Positions 41,108-50,784 of a stretch of DNA of 53,555 nucleotides are shown in pieces. Source of the DNA: Mycobacterium innocens (GTDB lineage Bacteria; Actinomycetota; Actinomycetes; Mycobacteriales; Mycobacteriaceae). Under the pieces are notes generated by a model that saw nothing but the letters and a program-made list of their open reading frames with translations, was not told the origin of the DNA and made no database searches. Numbering within the stretch: position 1 is the stretch's first letter; the number at the start of each line of letters is the position of its first letter. The translations under genes were made by a program, and so were the position numbers. The stretch lies in the NCBI RefSeq assembly GCF_900566055.1, contig NZ_UPHQ01000045.1, positions 1-53,555 on the forward strand, in the 5' to 3' direction.

Positions 41108-42573
41108 TCCGGATTGTCGGAACCGGCGGTCAGGATCGGCGACGGCGGGGGAGTGGTGTCCGAGGCGCCGGCATTCCCGGAATTTGAAGCGCGGGCGGGC
41201 GTCATGGTGCCGGTCCCGTTGCCGCCGAGGCCGGAGCCCGGTCCGGTGTAGTCGCTGGCCAGCACCACCCGGACCGATCCCGGCGGTATCGAGGAGTCGG
41301 CGACGACCGGTAACCCGCCCAGCTCCTTGGCGACCTGCTGCGCGCCCAAGTCGTCGGTCTTGGCGGCCCGCACCTGGCTGCCCTTCACGTGGACGCCGTC
41401 GTTGTTGCCCACCGATCCGGTAGCAAATCCCTTGGCGCTCAGGACTTCTGAGACCGCCGCCGCCAATCCGTTGATGTCGGTGTCGTTGGCCACGTCGGCG
41501 GTGGTCTTGGCTGGTGTGTAGGCCAGCTGCTCGGTCTTGCCCTCGTCCTGCTCGTGCAGCAGGCCGCCCACCCAGTCGGCAACCTGGTGCGGGTCCACCC
41601 GGACCACGCTCTGCATGCCGTCGTCGCTCCAGCCGGCGCCGTCGAGCACCGGGATGGTGGCAAAGGCGACGTTGCCGCCGGAAAGGCTCTGCATCTGCTT
41701 GACGAAATCCATGATGTCCCAGCCCGACGACAGCACCACCGAGCGCTGCACAGCCTGCTCCAGCCGCTTGAGCGTCGCGGGGCTGGACAGCGTCTTGCCG
41801 GAGATGACCCGGTGGGCCAGCGAGGCCATCACCGCCTGCTGGCGCACCACCCGGTCCAGGTCGCCGCGCGGCAACTCGTGGCGCTGGCGGACGAAGCTGA
41901 GCGCCTGCGGACCGTTGAGCTTCTGCCGCCCGGCCGGGAAGTCGGCGCCCGAAAGCGGTTCGTAGACAGGATCTTTGAGGCACACGTCGACGCCGCCGAG
42001 CGCGTCGGCGATCAACGCGAAACCGAGCAGGCCGATCTCGGCGTAGTGGTCGACCGTGACCCCGGTGAGTTCGGCCACCGTCTTGATCAGCGCCTCGCGA
42101 CCGGCTTCGGTGCCCGCGGCGGCGGCTTCGGCCGCGGAAGCGCCGGCCTGGACCAGTCCGGCCCGCTTGACCTCCCGGGTCTGGCCGTAGACGCCGTTGA
42201 TCTTGGTCTTGCCCACGCCGGGGGCCTGGACGTAGGAGTCGCGCGGAATGGATATCGCGGTGGCCGACTTCCCGTTGTTGGGGATCCGGATCAGGATGAT
42301 CGTGTCGGTGTTGGTGGCTTCCTCGTCGCCGGCCCGCAACGTCGCCAGTTCCTCGGCGGACAGCGGGTTGCCGTGGGCATCGGTACGGCTGTCCAGGCCG
42401 ACCAGCAGGATGTCGATCGCGCCGTCGTCGCCGCCATGGCCCAGCGAGGGCGCGGACATGTGGAAGATGCCGTCTTCGAACGACCGGACGTTGGTCCATG
42501 CCAATCCGGTGCCGAGGACGACCGCGACGGCCAATGCGGTGCACACCGCACGAACCACACGTTGCACAGGCAT
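41095..42573 (-). CDS. lcp1: LytR-CpsA-Psr family arabinogalactan-peptidoglycan ligase Lcp1
   Basis: 492 residues from ATG 42573, six bases after a TAACCT box. An N-terminal signal-anchor (AVCTALAVAVVLGTGLAW) is followed by the LCP catalytic domain (about 50-290). That domain has DILLVGLDSRTDAHGN, TDTIILIRIPNNGK and the conserved arginines in ISIPRDSYV and FVRQRHELPRGDLDRV. A C-terminal LytR_C domain (about 350-455) follows. It matches M. tuberculosis Rv3267, shown to attach arabinogalactan to peptidoglycan outside the membrane. It is divergent to rmlD-wbbL, which make the rhamnose donor and rhamnosyl linker for the same polymer. Confidence 0.93.
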   Translation of the reverse strand: MPVQRVVRAVCTALAVAVVLGTGLAWTNVRSFEDGIFHMSAPSLGHGGDDGAIDILLVGLDSRTDAHGNPLSAEELATLRAGDEEATNTDTIILIRIPNNGKSATAISIPRDSYVQAPGVGKTKINGVYGQTREVKRAGLVQAGASAAEAAAAGTEAGREALIKTVAELTGVTVDHYAEIGLLGFALIADALGGVDVCLKDPVYEPLSGADFPAGRQKLNGPQALSFVRQRHELPRGDLDRVVRQQAVMASLAHRVISGKTLSSPATLKRLEQAVQRSVVLSSGWDIMDFVKQMQSLSGGNVAFATIPVLDGAGWSDDGMQSVVRVDPHQVADWVGGLLHEQDEGKTEQLAYTPAKTTADVANDTDINGLAAAVSEVLSAKGFATGSVGNNDGVHVKGSQVRAAKTDDLGAQQVAKELGGLPVVADSSIPPGSVRVVLASDYTGPGSGLGGNGTGTMTPARASNSGNAGASDTTPPPSPILTAGSDNPECIN

Positions 42574-42579
42574 CACTGT

Positions 42580-42585
42580 AGGTTA
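42580..42585 (-). promoter_or_regulatory. Leaderless -10 element for lcp1
   Basis: TAACCT on the minus strand ends six bases before ATG 42573, with no ribosome-binding site. Confidence 0.45.
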
Positions 42586-42640
42586 CTTGTGTCACAGCTA
42601 GTTTCTGGGTAGCGCGGGCCGGCGTGCCAGACTCGAACGC

Positions 42641-43555
42641 ATGTCGGGCAGGATCTTGATCACCGGTGCGGGCGGGCAGCTGGGCCGCGTTGTGGCTGCG
42701 CAGGCGGGCCTCGCGGGCCGCGAGGTGCTGGCGCGGACGTCGTCGCAATGGGATATCACCGACCCGGGCGCGGCCGACCTGATCGTCCGAAGCGGCGACA
42801 TCGTGCTCAATTGCGCCGCCTACACCGACGTCGACGCCGCCGAAAGCGACGAGGCCCGCGCCTACGCCGTCAACGCCACCGGTCCGGAAAACCTCGCGCG
42901 TGCCTGCGCGCGTGTCGGTGCCCAGCTGATTCACGTCTCGACCGACTACGTGTTCAACGGCGACTTCGGCGGTGCGCCGCCACATCCCTACGAGCCGGGC
43001 GACGCAACCGCGCCCCAGAGTGTGTATGCCCGCAGCAAGCTCGCCGGTGAACAAGCGGTGCTGGCGGCGTTGCCGGAGGCCGTCGTGGTGCGCACCGCGT
43101 GGGTCTACACCGGCGGGGACGGCACGGACTTCGTGGCCGTCATGCGCCGGCTGGCCGCCGGTGACGGCCCGATCGACGTGGTCAGCGACCAGACCGGATC
43201 ACCGACCTATGTGGCCGACCTGGCCGCCGCGTTGCTGGAAGTGGCCGGCGCCGGCGTACCCGGAGGTGTGTTGCACGCCGCCAATGAGGGTGCGGTCTCC
43301 CGGTTCGCCCAAGCTTGCGCGGTGTTTGAAGAATGCGGCGCCGACCCCCGCCGGGTGCGGCCGGTCAGCAGTGCCCAGTTCCCGCGGCCCGCGCCGCGGC
43401 CGAGCTACTCGGCGTTGGGTGGCCGGGCCTGGACCGCGGCCGGATTGACCCCGCTGCGGCCCTGGCGCAGCGCGCTGGCCGCGGCGCTGGCGGCAGCTTG
43501 CGGCGCAGCCCCGGGACATCCCACGCCACGACCGTTACCCTCTACGCGTGACTGA
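42641..43555 (+). CDS. rmlD: dTDP-4-dehydrorhamnose reductase RmlD
   Basis: 304 residues, the same length as M. tuberculosis Rv3266c. A Rossmann start (ILITGAGGQLGRVVAAQAGL) leads into the short-chain dehydrogenase catalytic set: HVSTDYVFNGDF and the YxxxK of VYARSKLAGEQAVL. WVYTGGDGTDFV and DQTGSPTYVADLA are typical of RmlD. It makes dTDP-L-rhamnose, the donor for the arabinogalactan linker. It overlaps the wbbL GTG start by eight bases. It is divergent to lcp1 with a 67-bp gap. Confidence 0.96.
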   Translation: MSGRILITGAGGQLGRVVAAQAGLAGREVLARTSSQWDITDPGAADLIVRSGDIVLNCAAYTDVDAAESDEARAYAVNATGPENLARACARVGAQLIHVSTDYVFNGDFGGAPPHPYEPGDATAPQSVYARSKLAGEQAVLAALPEAVVVRTAWVYTGGDGTDFVAVMRRLAAGDGPIDVVSDQTGSPTYVADLAAALLEVAGAGVPGGVLHAANEGAVSRFAQACAVFEECGADPRRVRPVSSAQFPRPAPRPSYSALGGRAWTAAGLTPLRPWRSALAAALAAACGAAPGHPTPRPLPSTRD

Positions 43556-44438
43556 CGTCTTGCCGGTCGTCGCGGTGACCTATTCGCCGGGCCCTCACCT
43601 GGAGCGGTTCCTGGCGTCATTGTCGCTGGCCACCGAGCGTCCGGTCAGGGTGTTGCTGGCCGACAACGGCTCCACCGATGGAACACCCCAGGCCGCCGTC
43701 GAGCGCTACCCCAACGTGCGGCTGCTGCCGACGGGAGCCAATCTCGGCTACGGAACCGCGGTGAACTTCACCGTTTCCCAGCTCGACCGGCTCGGTGAGG
43801 ACTGGCTGGGCGACTGGGTGATCGTGGCCAACCCGGATGTGCAATGGGGACCGGGCAGCATCGACGCCCTGCTGGGGGCCGCCGAGCGCTGGCCCCGCGC
43901 CGGTGCGCTGGGTCCGCTGATCCGCGATCCCGACGGGTCGGTGTACCCGTCGGCACGCCACCTGCCCAGCCTGATCCGCGGCGGCATGCACGCGGTGCTC
44001 GGACCGGTATGGCCGGGTAACAGGTGGACGAAGGCCTACCGCCAGGAGCACCTGGAGCCCAGTGAACGGGCGGTCGGTTGGCTGTCGGGGTCGTGTTTGT
44101 TGCTGCGGCGCTCGGCCTTCGCCCAGGTGGGCGGGTTCGACGAGCGCTACTTCATGTACATGGAGGACGTCGATCTCGGCGACCGGCTCGGCAAGGCCGG
44201 CTGGCTCAGCGTCTATGTGCCTTCAGCCGAGGTCCTGCATCACAAGGGGCACTCGACCGGACGCGACCCGGCGACGCATCTGGCGGCACATCACCAAAGC
44301 ACCTACATATTCCTGGCGGATCGGCATAGCGGCTGGTGGCGTGCGCCGCTGCGCTGGACGCTGCGGGGATCACTGGCGGTGCGTTCTCGTCTCATGGTGC
44401 GCAGTTCGCGCCGGAAACTAGTAGAAGGGCGGCACTGA
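43548..44438 (+). CDS. wbbL: Rhamnosyltransferase WbbL (arabinogalactan linker)
   Basis: GT2-family glycosyltransferase of 296 residues from GTG 43548. The nucleotide-sugar fold is VVAVTYSPGPHLERFL, VLLADNGSTDGTP and IVANPDVQWGPGS, the last standing in for the DxD metal site. The acceptor-side motif is FDERYFMYMEDVDLGDRL. It transfers rhamnose from dTDP-rhamnose to GlcNAc-PP-decaprenol on the inner membrane face, giving the linker on which galactan is built. It is coupled to rmlD and is followed after one base by manC. Confidence 0.95.
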   Translation: MTDVLPVVAVTYSPGPHLERFLASLSLATERPVRVLLADNGSTDGTPQAAVERYPNVRLLPTGANLGYGTAVNFTVSQLDRLGEDWLGDWVIVANPDVQWGPGSIDALLGAAERWPRAGALGPLIRDPDGSVYPSARHLPSLIRGGMHAVLGPVWPGNRWTKAYRQEHLEPSERAVGWLSGSCLLLRRSAFAQVGGFDERYFMYMEDVDLGDRLGKAGWLSVYVPSAEVLHHKGHSTGRDPATHLAAHHQSTYIFLADRHSGWWRAPLRWTLRGSLAVRSRLMVRSSRRKLVEGRH

Positions 44439-44439
44439 G

Positions 44440-45519
44440 TTGGCAGTTCGGCAAGTCGATGCGGTGATCCTGGTCGGCGGCAAGGGCACCAGGCTGCGGC
44501 CGCTGACGTTGTCCGCGCCCAAACCCATGCTCCCGACCGCCGGGCTGCCGTTTCTGACCCATCTGCTGTCGCGCGTCGCCGCGGCGGGAATCGAACACGT
44601 CATCCTGAGCACGTCGTACCGGGCCGAGGTGTTCCAAGCCGAATTCGGCGACGGGTCCAAGCTGGGCCTGCAGATCGACTACGTGACCGAGGAGAACCCG
44701 CTGGGCACCGGCGGCGGCATCGCCAATGTGGCTGACAAGCTGCGCTACAACACCGTGATGGTGTTCAACGGCGACGTCCTCTCCGGGGCCGACCTGAACC
44801 AACTGCTGGAATTCCACGACACCAACCAGGCGGACGTCACCCTGCACCTGGTTCGGGTGGGTGACCCGAGGGCCTTCGGCTGTGTGCCCACCGACGCCGA
44901 CGGCCGGGTCACGGCATTCCTGGAGAAGACCGAGGATCCGCCCACCGACCAGATCAACGCCGGCTGCTATGTGTTCAAGCGCGAGATCATCGACCGGATT
45001 CCCCGGGGCCGCGAGGTCTCGGTGGAGCGCGAGGTCTTTCCGGCGTTGCTCGCCGATGCCGACGTCAGGATTTGCGGCTATGTCGACGCCACGTACTGGC
45101 GCGACATGGGCACACCGGAAGATTTCGTGCGTGGGTCGGCTGACCTGGTTCGCGGCATCGCTCCGTCACCGGCCCTGCACGGCCATCGCGGTGAGCAGCT
45201 GGTGCACGACGGCGCGGCGATCTCGCCCGGGGCGTTGTTGATCGGCGGCACGGTCGTCGGGCGGGGCGCCGAGATCGGCCCCGGCGCCCGGCTGGACGGC
45301 GCGATCATCTTTGACGGCGTCAAGGTGGAGGCCGGCAGCGTGATAGAGCGATCGATCATCGGCTTCGGCGCCCGCATCGGGCCCCGGGCGCTGATCCGCG
45401 ACGGCGTGATCGGCGACGGCGCCGACATCGGCGCGCGCTGCGAACTGCTGCGTGGCGCCCGGGTGTGGCCCGGGGTCTCCATTCCCGACGGCGGCATCCG
45501 CTATTCGTCCGACGTCTGA
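44440..45519 (+). CDS. manC: Mannose-1-phosphate guanylyltransferase (GDP-mannose pyrophosphorylase)
   Basis: 359 residues from TTG 44440, one base after the wbbL stop. It has the nucleotidyltransferase start AVILVGGKGTRLRPLTLSAP with KPMLPTAGLPFL, GTGGGIANV and FNGDVLSG. The C-terminal left-handed beta-helix has hexapeptide repeats (ISPGALLIGGTVVGRGAEIG, through PRALIRDGVIGDGADIGARC). It matches M. tuberculosis Rv3264c, which older annotation calls manB. GDP-mannose supplies lipoarabinomannan, phosphoinositol mannosides and protein mannosylation. Confidence 0.94.
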   Translation: MAVRQVDAVILVGGKGTRLRPLTLSAPKPMLPTAGLPFLTHLLSRVAAAGIEHVILSTSYRAEVFQAEFGDGSKLGLQIDYVTEENPLGTGGGIANVADKLRYNTVMVFNGDVLSGADLNQLLEFHDTNQADVTLHLVRVGDPRAFGCVPTDADGRVTAFLEKTEDPPTDQINAGCYVFKREIIDRIPRGREVSVEREVFPALLADADVRICGYVDATYWRDMGTPEDFVRGSADLVRGIAPSPALHGHRGEQLVHDGAAISPGALLIGGTVVGRGAEIGPGARLDGAIIFDGVKVEAGSVIERSIIGFGARIGPRALIRDGVIGDGADIGARCELLRGARVWPGVSIPDGGIRYSSDV

Positions 45520-45566
45520 GCTTCTTTCACCTCCAACGTGACGCTGTTGACACGCTCGACGGCGAA

Positions 45567-45584
45567 CGTGACGCTGGCGTCACG
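45567..45584. terminator. Hairpin between convergent manC and Nudix genes
   Basis: CGTGACG (45567-45573), loop CTGG, CGTCACG (45578-45584) is a perfect inverted repeat with no U-tract on either side. It lies just after manC, contains the Nudix stop codon, and is followed by related CGTGACGCT/GTCACGCT repeats. It could serve as a bidirectional terminator. Confidence 0.5.
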
Positions 45585-46128
45585 CTCGGCGCGTCGCTTG
45601 AGTTGCTTGAGTCACCAGGTACGCCAGCGCGTGGTCGGTCCCGCGCGGTAATTCCTCGGCCGGCCACCACCGCAGGTCCTCGGACTCCTCGCTGATCGCG
45701 ATCTGCGCCCCGGCCGGCGCGTGCGCCATGAATTGCAGATCCAGATGACGCGTCGGCACTCCCAACGAGCAGGTGACCGGATGCACATGCACCGCGACGA
45801 GTTCGGGTGCCAGCCGCAAACCGGCGATGCCGGATTCCTCGGTCGCCTCGCGCAGCGCCGCGGCGACGACGTCGCGGTCGTCGTCCTCGCAGTGGCCGCC
45901 CAGCTGCACCCAACGACCGAAGCGGCGATGCAAACACAGCAGCACCTGAGTGCCGCTGTCGTCCAGCACCAGCGTCGAGGCGGTGATGTGGCCGGCTTCG
46001 CAGTCGCGCCGGCACGCGTCGGCCCGGGCATGCACGAACGCCAGCACGGCATGCCGCAGCGAGTCCTGGCCCGGGTCGGGAGCCTGCCAATCGGTGAGGG
46101 TGGCGATCACCGAATCCCGGATGCTCAA
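45580..46128 (-). CDS. Nudix hydrolase
   Basis: About 182 residues from TTG 46128, which overlaps the mamA stop as TTGA with a GGGGG run upstream; an ATG at 46170 inside mamA is the alternative. The Nudix box reads GGHCEDDDRDVVAAALREAT followed by EESG. It keeps REATEESG but is one residue longer than the textbook box and is aspartate-rich before the helix, as in the GGHxDGD subgroup. The substrate, a nucleoside diphosphate derivative, is unknown. Co-transcription with mamA and fbiAB is likely. Confidence 0.88.
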   Translation of the reverse strand: MSIRDSVIATLTDWQAPDPGQDSLRHAVLAFVHARADACRRDCEAGHITASTLVLDDSGTQVLLCLHRRFGRWVQLGGHCEDDDRDVVAAALREATEESGIAGLRLAPELVAVHVHPVTCSLGVPTRHLDLQFMAHAPAGAQIAISEESEDLRWWPAEELPRGTDHALAYLVTQATQATRRA

Positions 46129-47702
46129 CGCGACCCCCGGTTGCGTCGGCGACCGCGAAGGGTGGACCACGCCGCCCGGCAGCTCGCGACCAGGTCCGGC
46201 GACAGACCGAGCCGCTCGATCAGGACATGACGATCCACAATGTCGAGGGCCTTCTCCGTCTCGTTCGACTTCAAGAGCAGATCGACGTCGCGGGCAAGTT
46301 CGGAGCTCGCGTACGCCGGCGGCGGGACCGGCAACAGCTCGGCCTCACCCGGCTCGAGCTCCAGGACGCCACCGCCATAACTGCGGCCCATGATCTCGGC
46401 GAACGCGAACGTCGCGCTGTTGTGGAAGACGGCGGCAAGCCTTGCCGGATCGACGGTGGGGCCCACCCGCACCCGATGCACGGTGTCGGTGCTCGTCGCC
46501 GCGGCCGCATTGACCGTCAGGCGCGGCGCGCAGTGGATTTGGCGCAGCATGAAAAGGTCCGGAATCCACAGCGACGGCGTGCGCCACCACGGTTTGCGGA
46601 TCGAGCACTTATAACCCAGGTGAACCCCGGCGGCCTCGCCGGCGGCAAGGTGCGCGGCCAAAGCGCCGTCGGCGGGGGTGCGGGGGGCGTCCAGCAGCCA
46701 GGTTCGGTGCCCGGCGGCGACATCGCTTGCCCGGCAATCGTCGTCGTAGACCAGACCGCTGAGTTGGGCACTGCGAGAGACCAGCGGAACGCAGTGCCGC
46801 CGCAGCCCCCGCGCGGCCGCCTCGGCGTCGGTGAAGGTGAAGAAGCTGTTGCGGCCGGTCACGATGCCCACGTCCACCTCCGCCAGGTCGCCGAGCCTGA
46901 CCATGGTCCCGGACCGGCGCAGTGCGCGTAACAGCTCGATCTGACCCGGGTCGAGGAAATACGTGGTCCACTTCTCTTTTTCGTGAAGGAGCGCCGGAGC
47001 GGTCTCGCCGGTGAGGTTCGCGCGCTCGAGTCCACCGGCATCGGCGAGGTTGACGGTGCGTATCCACGCCGGGCCCGCACCGACCACTCCGCAGAACACC
47101 ACGACTTCTTGCAGGATCGTGTCGAATACCAATCGCTCGAAGGTCACCAGCGTGATTTCGCGATAACTGCTCAGCAGAAATTCCCGCAGCTGCGCCGCGT
47201 AGCTGACCTGCAACAATTCCGCCGGAACCACCAGGCCCACTCGTCCGCCCTCGCGCACCAGGGCGGTACTGGCCACGACGAACGGGACCCACGCATTGGT
47301 CAGCTTCGTCGGGCGCAGGCCCGCGCTTCGCATCAGCTCCAGGGCCGGTGCCCGCTGATCGGGTGCCCAGTTGCCGAAGCGGATATAGGGCGGGTTGCCG
47401 GCGATGCCGTCCCAGCTGCCGGGTCGGGTCGTATGCAGCCAGCTGAAAAAGTTGGCGACGTCGACGGCAGCGAATGCTCGCGACTTTTTCGCTTCCCGCT
47501 CAACGAGTTCCACACCGTGTGCCCGGCAAGTCAGGGCGGCCAGTTCGCGCAGAATCCGGCCATCGCCGCAGGAGGGCTCCAGGATCCGTGGGCCGGCCTC
47601 GCAGACCCAGCGAGCCAGGAACCGGGCCACCGCGGGCGGCGTGTAGTAGCCGCCGCGAACCTTGTCGGCGGACGCGGCGGCCTTACCCGCGAACGTTGTC
47701 AT
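46125..47702 (-). CDS. mamA: N6-adenine DNA methyltransferase MamA
   Basis: 525 residues from ATG 47702 ([17 protein letters not shown]), overlapping the fbiB stop as ATGA. It has [17 protein letters not shown] and a SAM site [14 protein letters not shown]. The catalytic motif [13 protein letters not shown] contains NPPY, the mark of N6-adenine methylases. The C-terminal half is the target-recognition region ([19 protein letters not shown]). The homologue in M. tuberculosis (Rv3263, MamA) methylates CTGGAG and changes expression of genes whose promoters carry the site. No restriction endonuclease gene is nearby, so it is an orphan methylase here. Confidence 0.92.
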   Translation of the reverse strand: MTTFAGKAAASADKVRGGYYTPPAVARFLARWVCEAGPRILEPSCGDGRILRELAALTCRAHGVELVEREAKKSRAFAAVDVANFFSWLHTTRPGSWDGIAGNPPYIRFGNWAPDQRAPALELMRSAGLRPTKLTNAWVPFVVASTALVREGGRVGLVVPAELLQVSYAAQLREFLLSSYREITLVTFERLVFDTILQEVVVFCGVVGAGPAWIRTVNLADAGGLERANLTGETAPALLHEKEKWTTYFLDPGQIELLRALRRSGTMVRLGDLAEVDVGIVTGRNSFFTFTDAEAAARGLRRHCVPLVSRSAQLSGLVYDDDCRASDVAAGHRTWLLDAPRTPADGALAAHLAAGEAAGVHLGYKCSIRKPWWRTPSLWIPDLFMLRQIHCAPRLTVNAAAATSTDTVHRVRVGPTVDPARLAAVFHNSATFAFAEIMGRSYGGGVLELEPGEAELLPVPPPAYASSELARDVDLLLKSNETEKALDIVDRHVLIERLGLSPDLVASCRAAWSTLRGRRRNRGSR

Positions 47703-49039
47703 TTGCGGACCAACAGGTCCCCAACGGGCGCCGGGTCGCGCACCCCCGTCGGCTCTTGGGCGTAGCCGATCGCGATGGCGCCCAACGGTTCCCAGTCGGC
47801 AGCCAACTGCAATTCGGCACGCACCACATCGGCGGCGAAGATCGTCGAGCCGATCCAGCAACTGCCCAGCCCACGCACCGCCAGGGCAACCAGCAGGGCT
47901 TGCACCGCGGCTCCCACCGTGACGGTGAACATGGTGTGCTCGGCGTGGCCGCGGGCCGCGTCGGGGTAGGCGTGGGCACCCTCCGGCACCAGCATGGGGA
48001 TGACGACTTCGGGTGCGTCGTAGAGTATTTGGCCGCGCGCGACGCGGCGTTCGACGGCGTCGGCCGGCTTGCCGTCGCCGGCCAGATCGCAGCGCCACTT
48101 GTCTTTCATCCGATCGAGCAGCCGGGCGCGCACCGCCGGCGTCTGCAGCCATACGAACCGCACCGGCCGGGTGTGGTGCGGGGCCGGCGCGGTGAGCGCC
48201 TCGGCGACCGCGGATTCGACGAGCTCCGGCGGCACCGGCTCGGCACTGAACCGGCGAACCGACCTGCGCAGCAGCTGGGCCTGTCGGCGCCCCAGCTCGA
48301 TGGCTTCGGCGGTGCCGAGCCAGAACAGGTCCTCGGCGCCCGGCCGCACCAAGCGCCGCGCCGTGGAGCCGTCGTCGCGCACCGGCAGCCCGCGGACCAC
48401 GGCCACCGGCAGCGCCGTCAACTTGCCCTTGACCAGATCGGCGGCGGCGGCGATCTCGTCGGCGACCGCGATCTCGGTGACGACCAATTCGTTGCCGTGC
48501 CGGTCCAGGGCGCCCGCATAGTTATGCAGCACCGCCAGACCGGCGGCACCGACCGCGGCGTCGATCTGGCCGCAGCGCCAGGCTCGGCCCATGGTGTCGG
48601 TGACCACCACCGCCACGGTGACACCGAGACGGTCGCGCAGCCCGGCGCGCAGGGCCGCGGCGCTGGCGTCGGGATCGACGGGCAGCAGCGCCAATTCATT
48701 CCGGTTGACGTTGGATCCGTCCACCCCGGCGGCGGCCTGCACCAGCCCGAGCCGGTTCTCGGTGATCAAGGTCTTGCCCTTGCGGGCCAGTACCCGTACC
48801 GCTTCGTCGTCGATCAGCTTGCGGCGCAGTCGATCTCGTGCCTCCTCGGACTCCGGCGCCGGCACCAGCCGGCCCTCGCACTTGGACACCGCCTTGCTGG
48901 TGACCACCACGACGTCGCCGTCGCACAGCCAGGGCGCGGCGGCCGCGATCGCCGCGCTCAGGTCATCGCCGGGGCGGAATTCGGGAAGCCCGGTGACAGG
49001 CAGGATTTCGATGGGCGATCCGGTGCCGTGCTCGCTCAC
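47699..49039 (-). CDS. fbiB: Coenzyme F420:L-glutamate ligase / dehydro-F420 reductase FbiB
   Basis: 446 residues from GTG 49039, overlapping fbiA as GTGA. The N-terminal F420 ligase domain (1-245; [40 protein letters not shown]) adds glutamates to F420. The C-terminal nitroreductase-like FMN domain ([49 protein letters not shown]) reduces dehydro-F420-0. The two-domain form is the actinobacterial one, as in M. tuberculosis Rv3262 (448 aa). The open frame upstream of GTG is shadow sequence inside fbiA. Confidence 0.96.
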   Translation of the reverse strand: MSEHGTGSPIEILPVTGLPEFRPGDDLSAAIAAAAPWLCDGDVVVVTSKAVSKCEGRLVPAPESEEARDRLRRKLIDDEAVRVLARKGKTLITENRLGLVQAAAGVDGSNVNRNELALLPVDPDASAAALRAGLRDRLGVTVAVVVTDTMGRAWRCGQIDAAVGAAGLAVLHNYAGALDRHGNELVVTEIAVADEIAAAADLVKGKLTALPVAVVRGLPVRDDGSTARRLVRPGAEDLFWLGTAEAIELGRRQAQLLRRSVRRFSAEPVPPELVESAVAEALTAPAPHHTRPVRFVWLQTPAVRARLLDRMKDKWRCDLAGDGKPADAVERRVARGQILYDAPEVVIPMLVPEGAHAYPDAARGHAEHTMFTVTVGAAVQALLVALAVRGLGSCWIGSTIFAADVVRAELQLAADWEPLGAIAIGYAQEPTGVRDPAPVGDLLVRK

Positions 49040-50025
49040 GCCGCCACACCCGCAAGCTCCAGCCCGGCGCTCACCATCTCCGCGGTTGCCTTCGGGTCGC
49101 TCATCAACAGCGGTATCGATCGCACCAGCACGCCGTCGATGTCGGCCTGATCGCCCTCGGCCACCAGCCAGCAGTCGAGTATGCCGGTGGTGGTGCGCGC
49201 GCCGTAGTGCCGGCCCACCGCCGCCGCGGTGGAATCCACCCCGATCACCGAAAGACACGCATCGGCCATGCCGCGCAACGGTTTTCCCCCGATGATCGGC
49301 GAGTAGCCGACGATCGGCGCTGAGGTGGCCCGCAGCGCGGCACGGATGCCGGGGACCGCCAGGATGGCACCGATGCTGACCACCGGGTTGGACGGAGCCA
49401 GCATGACGACGTCAGACTCGGCGATAGCGGCCAGTACTTCTGTTGTGGCACTCGCTGTTTCAGTGCCGATGAAGGCGAAGCTGTGGGTCGGCACCTGGGC
49501 GCGGTAGCGCACCCACCACTCCTGGAAGTGGATGGCACGCTGGGATTGGGCCTCCGGGTCGGTGATCACCACGTGGGTCTCGCAACGGTCATCGCTGACC
49601 GGGAGCAACGTCGCCCCCGGTTGCCAGCGGTCACACAGCGCCGCGGTGATCTGCGACAGCGGGTAGCCGGCGCGCAGCATCTGGGTGCGCACCAGGTGCG
49701 TGGCCAGATCCCGGTCGCCGAGTTGGAACCAGTCCGGCTGTACGCCGTAGCGCGCGAGTTCCTCTTTGGCGTGCCAGGTTTCGTCGCGATGACCCCAGCC
49801 CCGCTGCGGGTCGACACCGCCGCCCAGGGTGTACATGCAGGTGTCCAGGTCCGGGCAGACCCGTAGCCCGTGGATCCAGGCATCGTCACCGATGTTGACC
49901 ACCGCGGTCAATTCGTGACATGCGTCGTGTCCCGGTATGGCAAACTGTCCCAGGCCGAGCAACTGCTGGACCCCCAACAGAAAGCGGGCGCCGCCGACTC
50001 CCCCCACGAGAACGGTGACCTTCAC
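49036..50025 (-). CDS. fbiA: 2-phospho-L-lactate / phosphoenolpyruvyl transferase FbiA (F420 synthesis)
   Basis: 329 residues from GTG 50025. It has the CofD-family start [20 protein letters not shown], and [20 protein letters not shown] and [20 protein letters not shown] later. It joins the enolpyruvyl-diphospho-guanosine donor to Fo, giving dehydro-F420-0 for FbiB. It is the head of the fbiA-fbiB-mamA-Nudix operon, all linked by four-base overlaps. A TACTGT box lies eight bases before the start without a ribosome-binding site. It is divergent to whiB2. Confidence 0.95.
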   Translation of the reverse strand: MKVTVLVGGVGGARFLLGVQQLLGLGQFAIPGHDACHELTAVVNIGDDAWIHGLRVCPDLDTCMYTLGGGVDPQRGWGHRDETWHAKEELARYGVQPDWFQLGDRDLATHLVRTQMLRAGYPLSQITAALCDRWQPGATLLPVSDDRCETHVVITDPEAQSQRAIHFQEWWVRYRAQVPTHSFAFIGTETASATTEVLAAIAESDVVMLAPSNPVVSIGAILAVPGIRAALRATSAPIVGYSPIIGGKPLRGMADACLSVIGVDSTAAAVGRHYGARTTTGILDCWLVAEGDQADIDGVLVRSIPLLMSDPKATAEMVSAGLELAGVAA

Positions 50026-50373
50026 ACCGCAGGACAGTACCCGCCGGGGACGGGGGATCAGGGCGGGGTTACCGCGCTTTCACGCCGGCCCCTGACGGGT
50101 CCCTGACGCGCATTGTGACGAAGTGCACTCGACACGCCGTACACCGAACCGAAACAGAATCGCGGAAATTTGATCACGAGATGGTATGGAAATGCGCCGG
50201 AATGCTTGACCCGGCTGCCCAATGCGTGTCTAATCACATCAGTGTCATTTCCCGGTTGGCCGGCCGGTTTCGGTGTCGCAGACCGAGATTCGATCACTAG
50301 TTCGAATTGGGTTAACTGCACATCAAAACAGTGGCAAACCATTTCACGATCTATTAGGTGAGGAGGCGGCGGC
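50026..50373. other. 348-bp divergent intergenic region between fbiA and whiB2
   Basis: It holds promoters for both directions. Toward whiB2: TTGACC (50206-50211) and TCTAAT (50229-50234), then a leader of about 130 nt containing the GC-rich self-complementary run CCGGTTGGCCGGCCGG (about 50252-50267). This is followed by an A+T-rich stretch and the ribosome-binding site. No protein-coding frame in it looks real. Confidence 0.6.
50206..50234 (+). promoter_or_regulatory. whiB2 promoter (SigA-like)
   Basis: TTGACC, a 17-base spacer and TCTAAT fit a housekeeping promoter well. The start codon is 140 bases after the -10, so the mRNA has a long leader, unlike the leaderless genes around it. Confidence 0.65.
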
Positions 50374-50748
50374 ATGTCCTATGAGCACCTTAGGGGTGTG
50401 ATGGCAGGCGCACCGCACACCGCTGCCGGCTCGGCGACAGTGCCATCGATGGAGATCGCCCGACCGCACTTGAGTTTGGTTTCCGACGCGTTCGAGCCCC
50501 AGCAGGCGCCGGCTCTCGTCGAGCCGCCCGCCGACCAGTGGCAGGACCGGGCCCTTTGTGCCCAAACGGATCCCGAGGCGTTCTTTCCGGAGAAGGGCGG
50601 CTCGACCCGCGAGGCAAAGAAGATCTGCCTTGGCTGCGAGGTGCGCCACGAGTGCCTGGAATACGCGCTCGCTCACGACGAGCGTTTCGGCATCTGGGGT
50701 GGCCTGTCGGAGCGCGAGCGTCGGCGCCTCAAGCGCGGCATTATCTGA
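50374..50748 (+). CDS. whiB2: WhiB-family iron-sulfur regulator WhiB2
   Basis: 124 residues from ATG 50374 with GAGGAGG upstream. The start MSYE agrees with the long form of M. smegmatis WhmD; M. tuberculosis WhiB2 is annotated shorter (89 aa). Four cluster cysteines are at 62, 85, 88 and 94 (ALCAQTD, KKICLGCEVRHEC). The G(I/V)WGG turn is at 106-110, and the basic DNA-contact tail is RERRRLKRGII. Essential for septation and division in mycobacteria; it binds the primary sigma factor. The N-terminal 50 residues are variable. Confidence 0.96.
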   Translation: MSYEHLRGVMAGAPHTAAGSATVPSMEIARPHLSLVSDAFEPQQAPALVEPPADQWQDRALCAQTDPEAFFPEKGGSTREAKKICLGCEVRHECLEYALAHDERFGIWGGLSERERRRLKRGII

Positions 50749-50784
50749 TCGGGATCTGATCGGGATCTGGGGGCGGCCCGCTGC

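Noticed and set aside
41108..43054. Very long minus-strand open frame (894 codons) covering lcp1 and rmlD
   Set aside because: Only its last 245 codons look like protein; the rest is Arg/Gly-rich shadow sequence out of frame with lcp1 and antisense to rmlD.
47474..49150. Plus-strand open frame of 558 codons opposite mamA/fbiB
   Set aside because: Antisense to two well-identified genes and without protein-like features.
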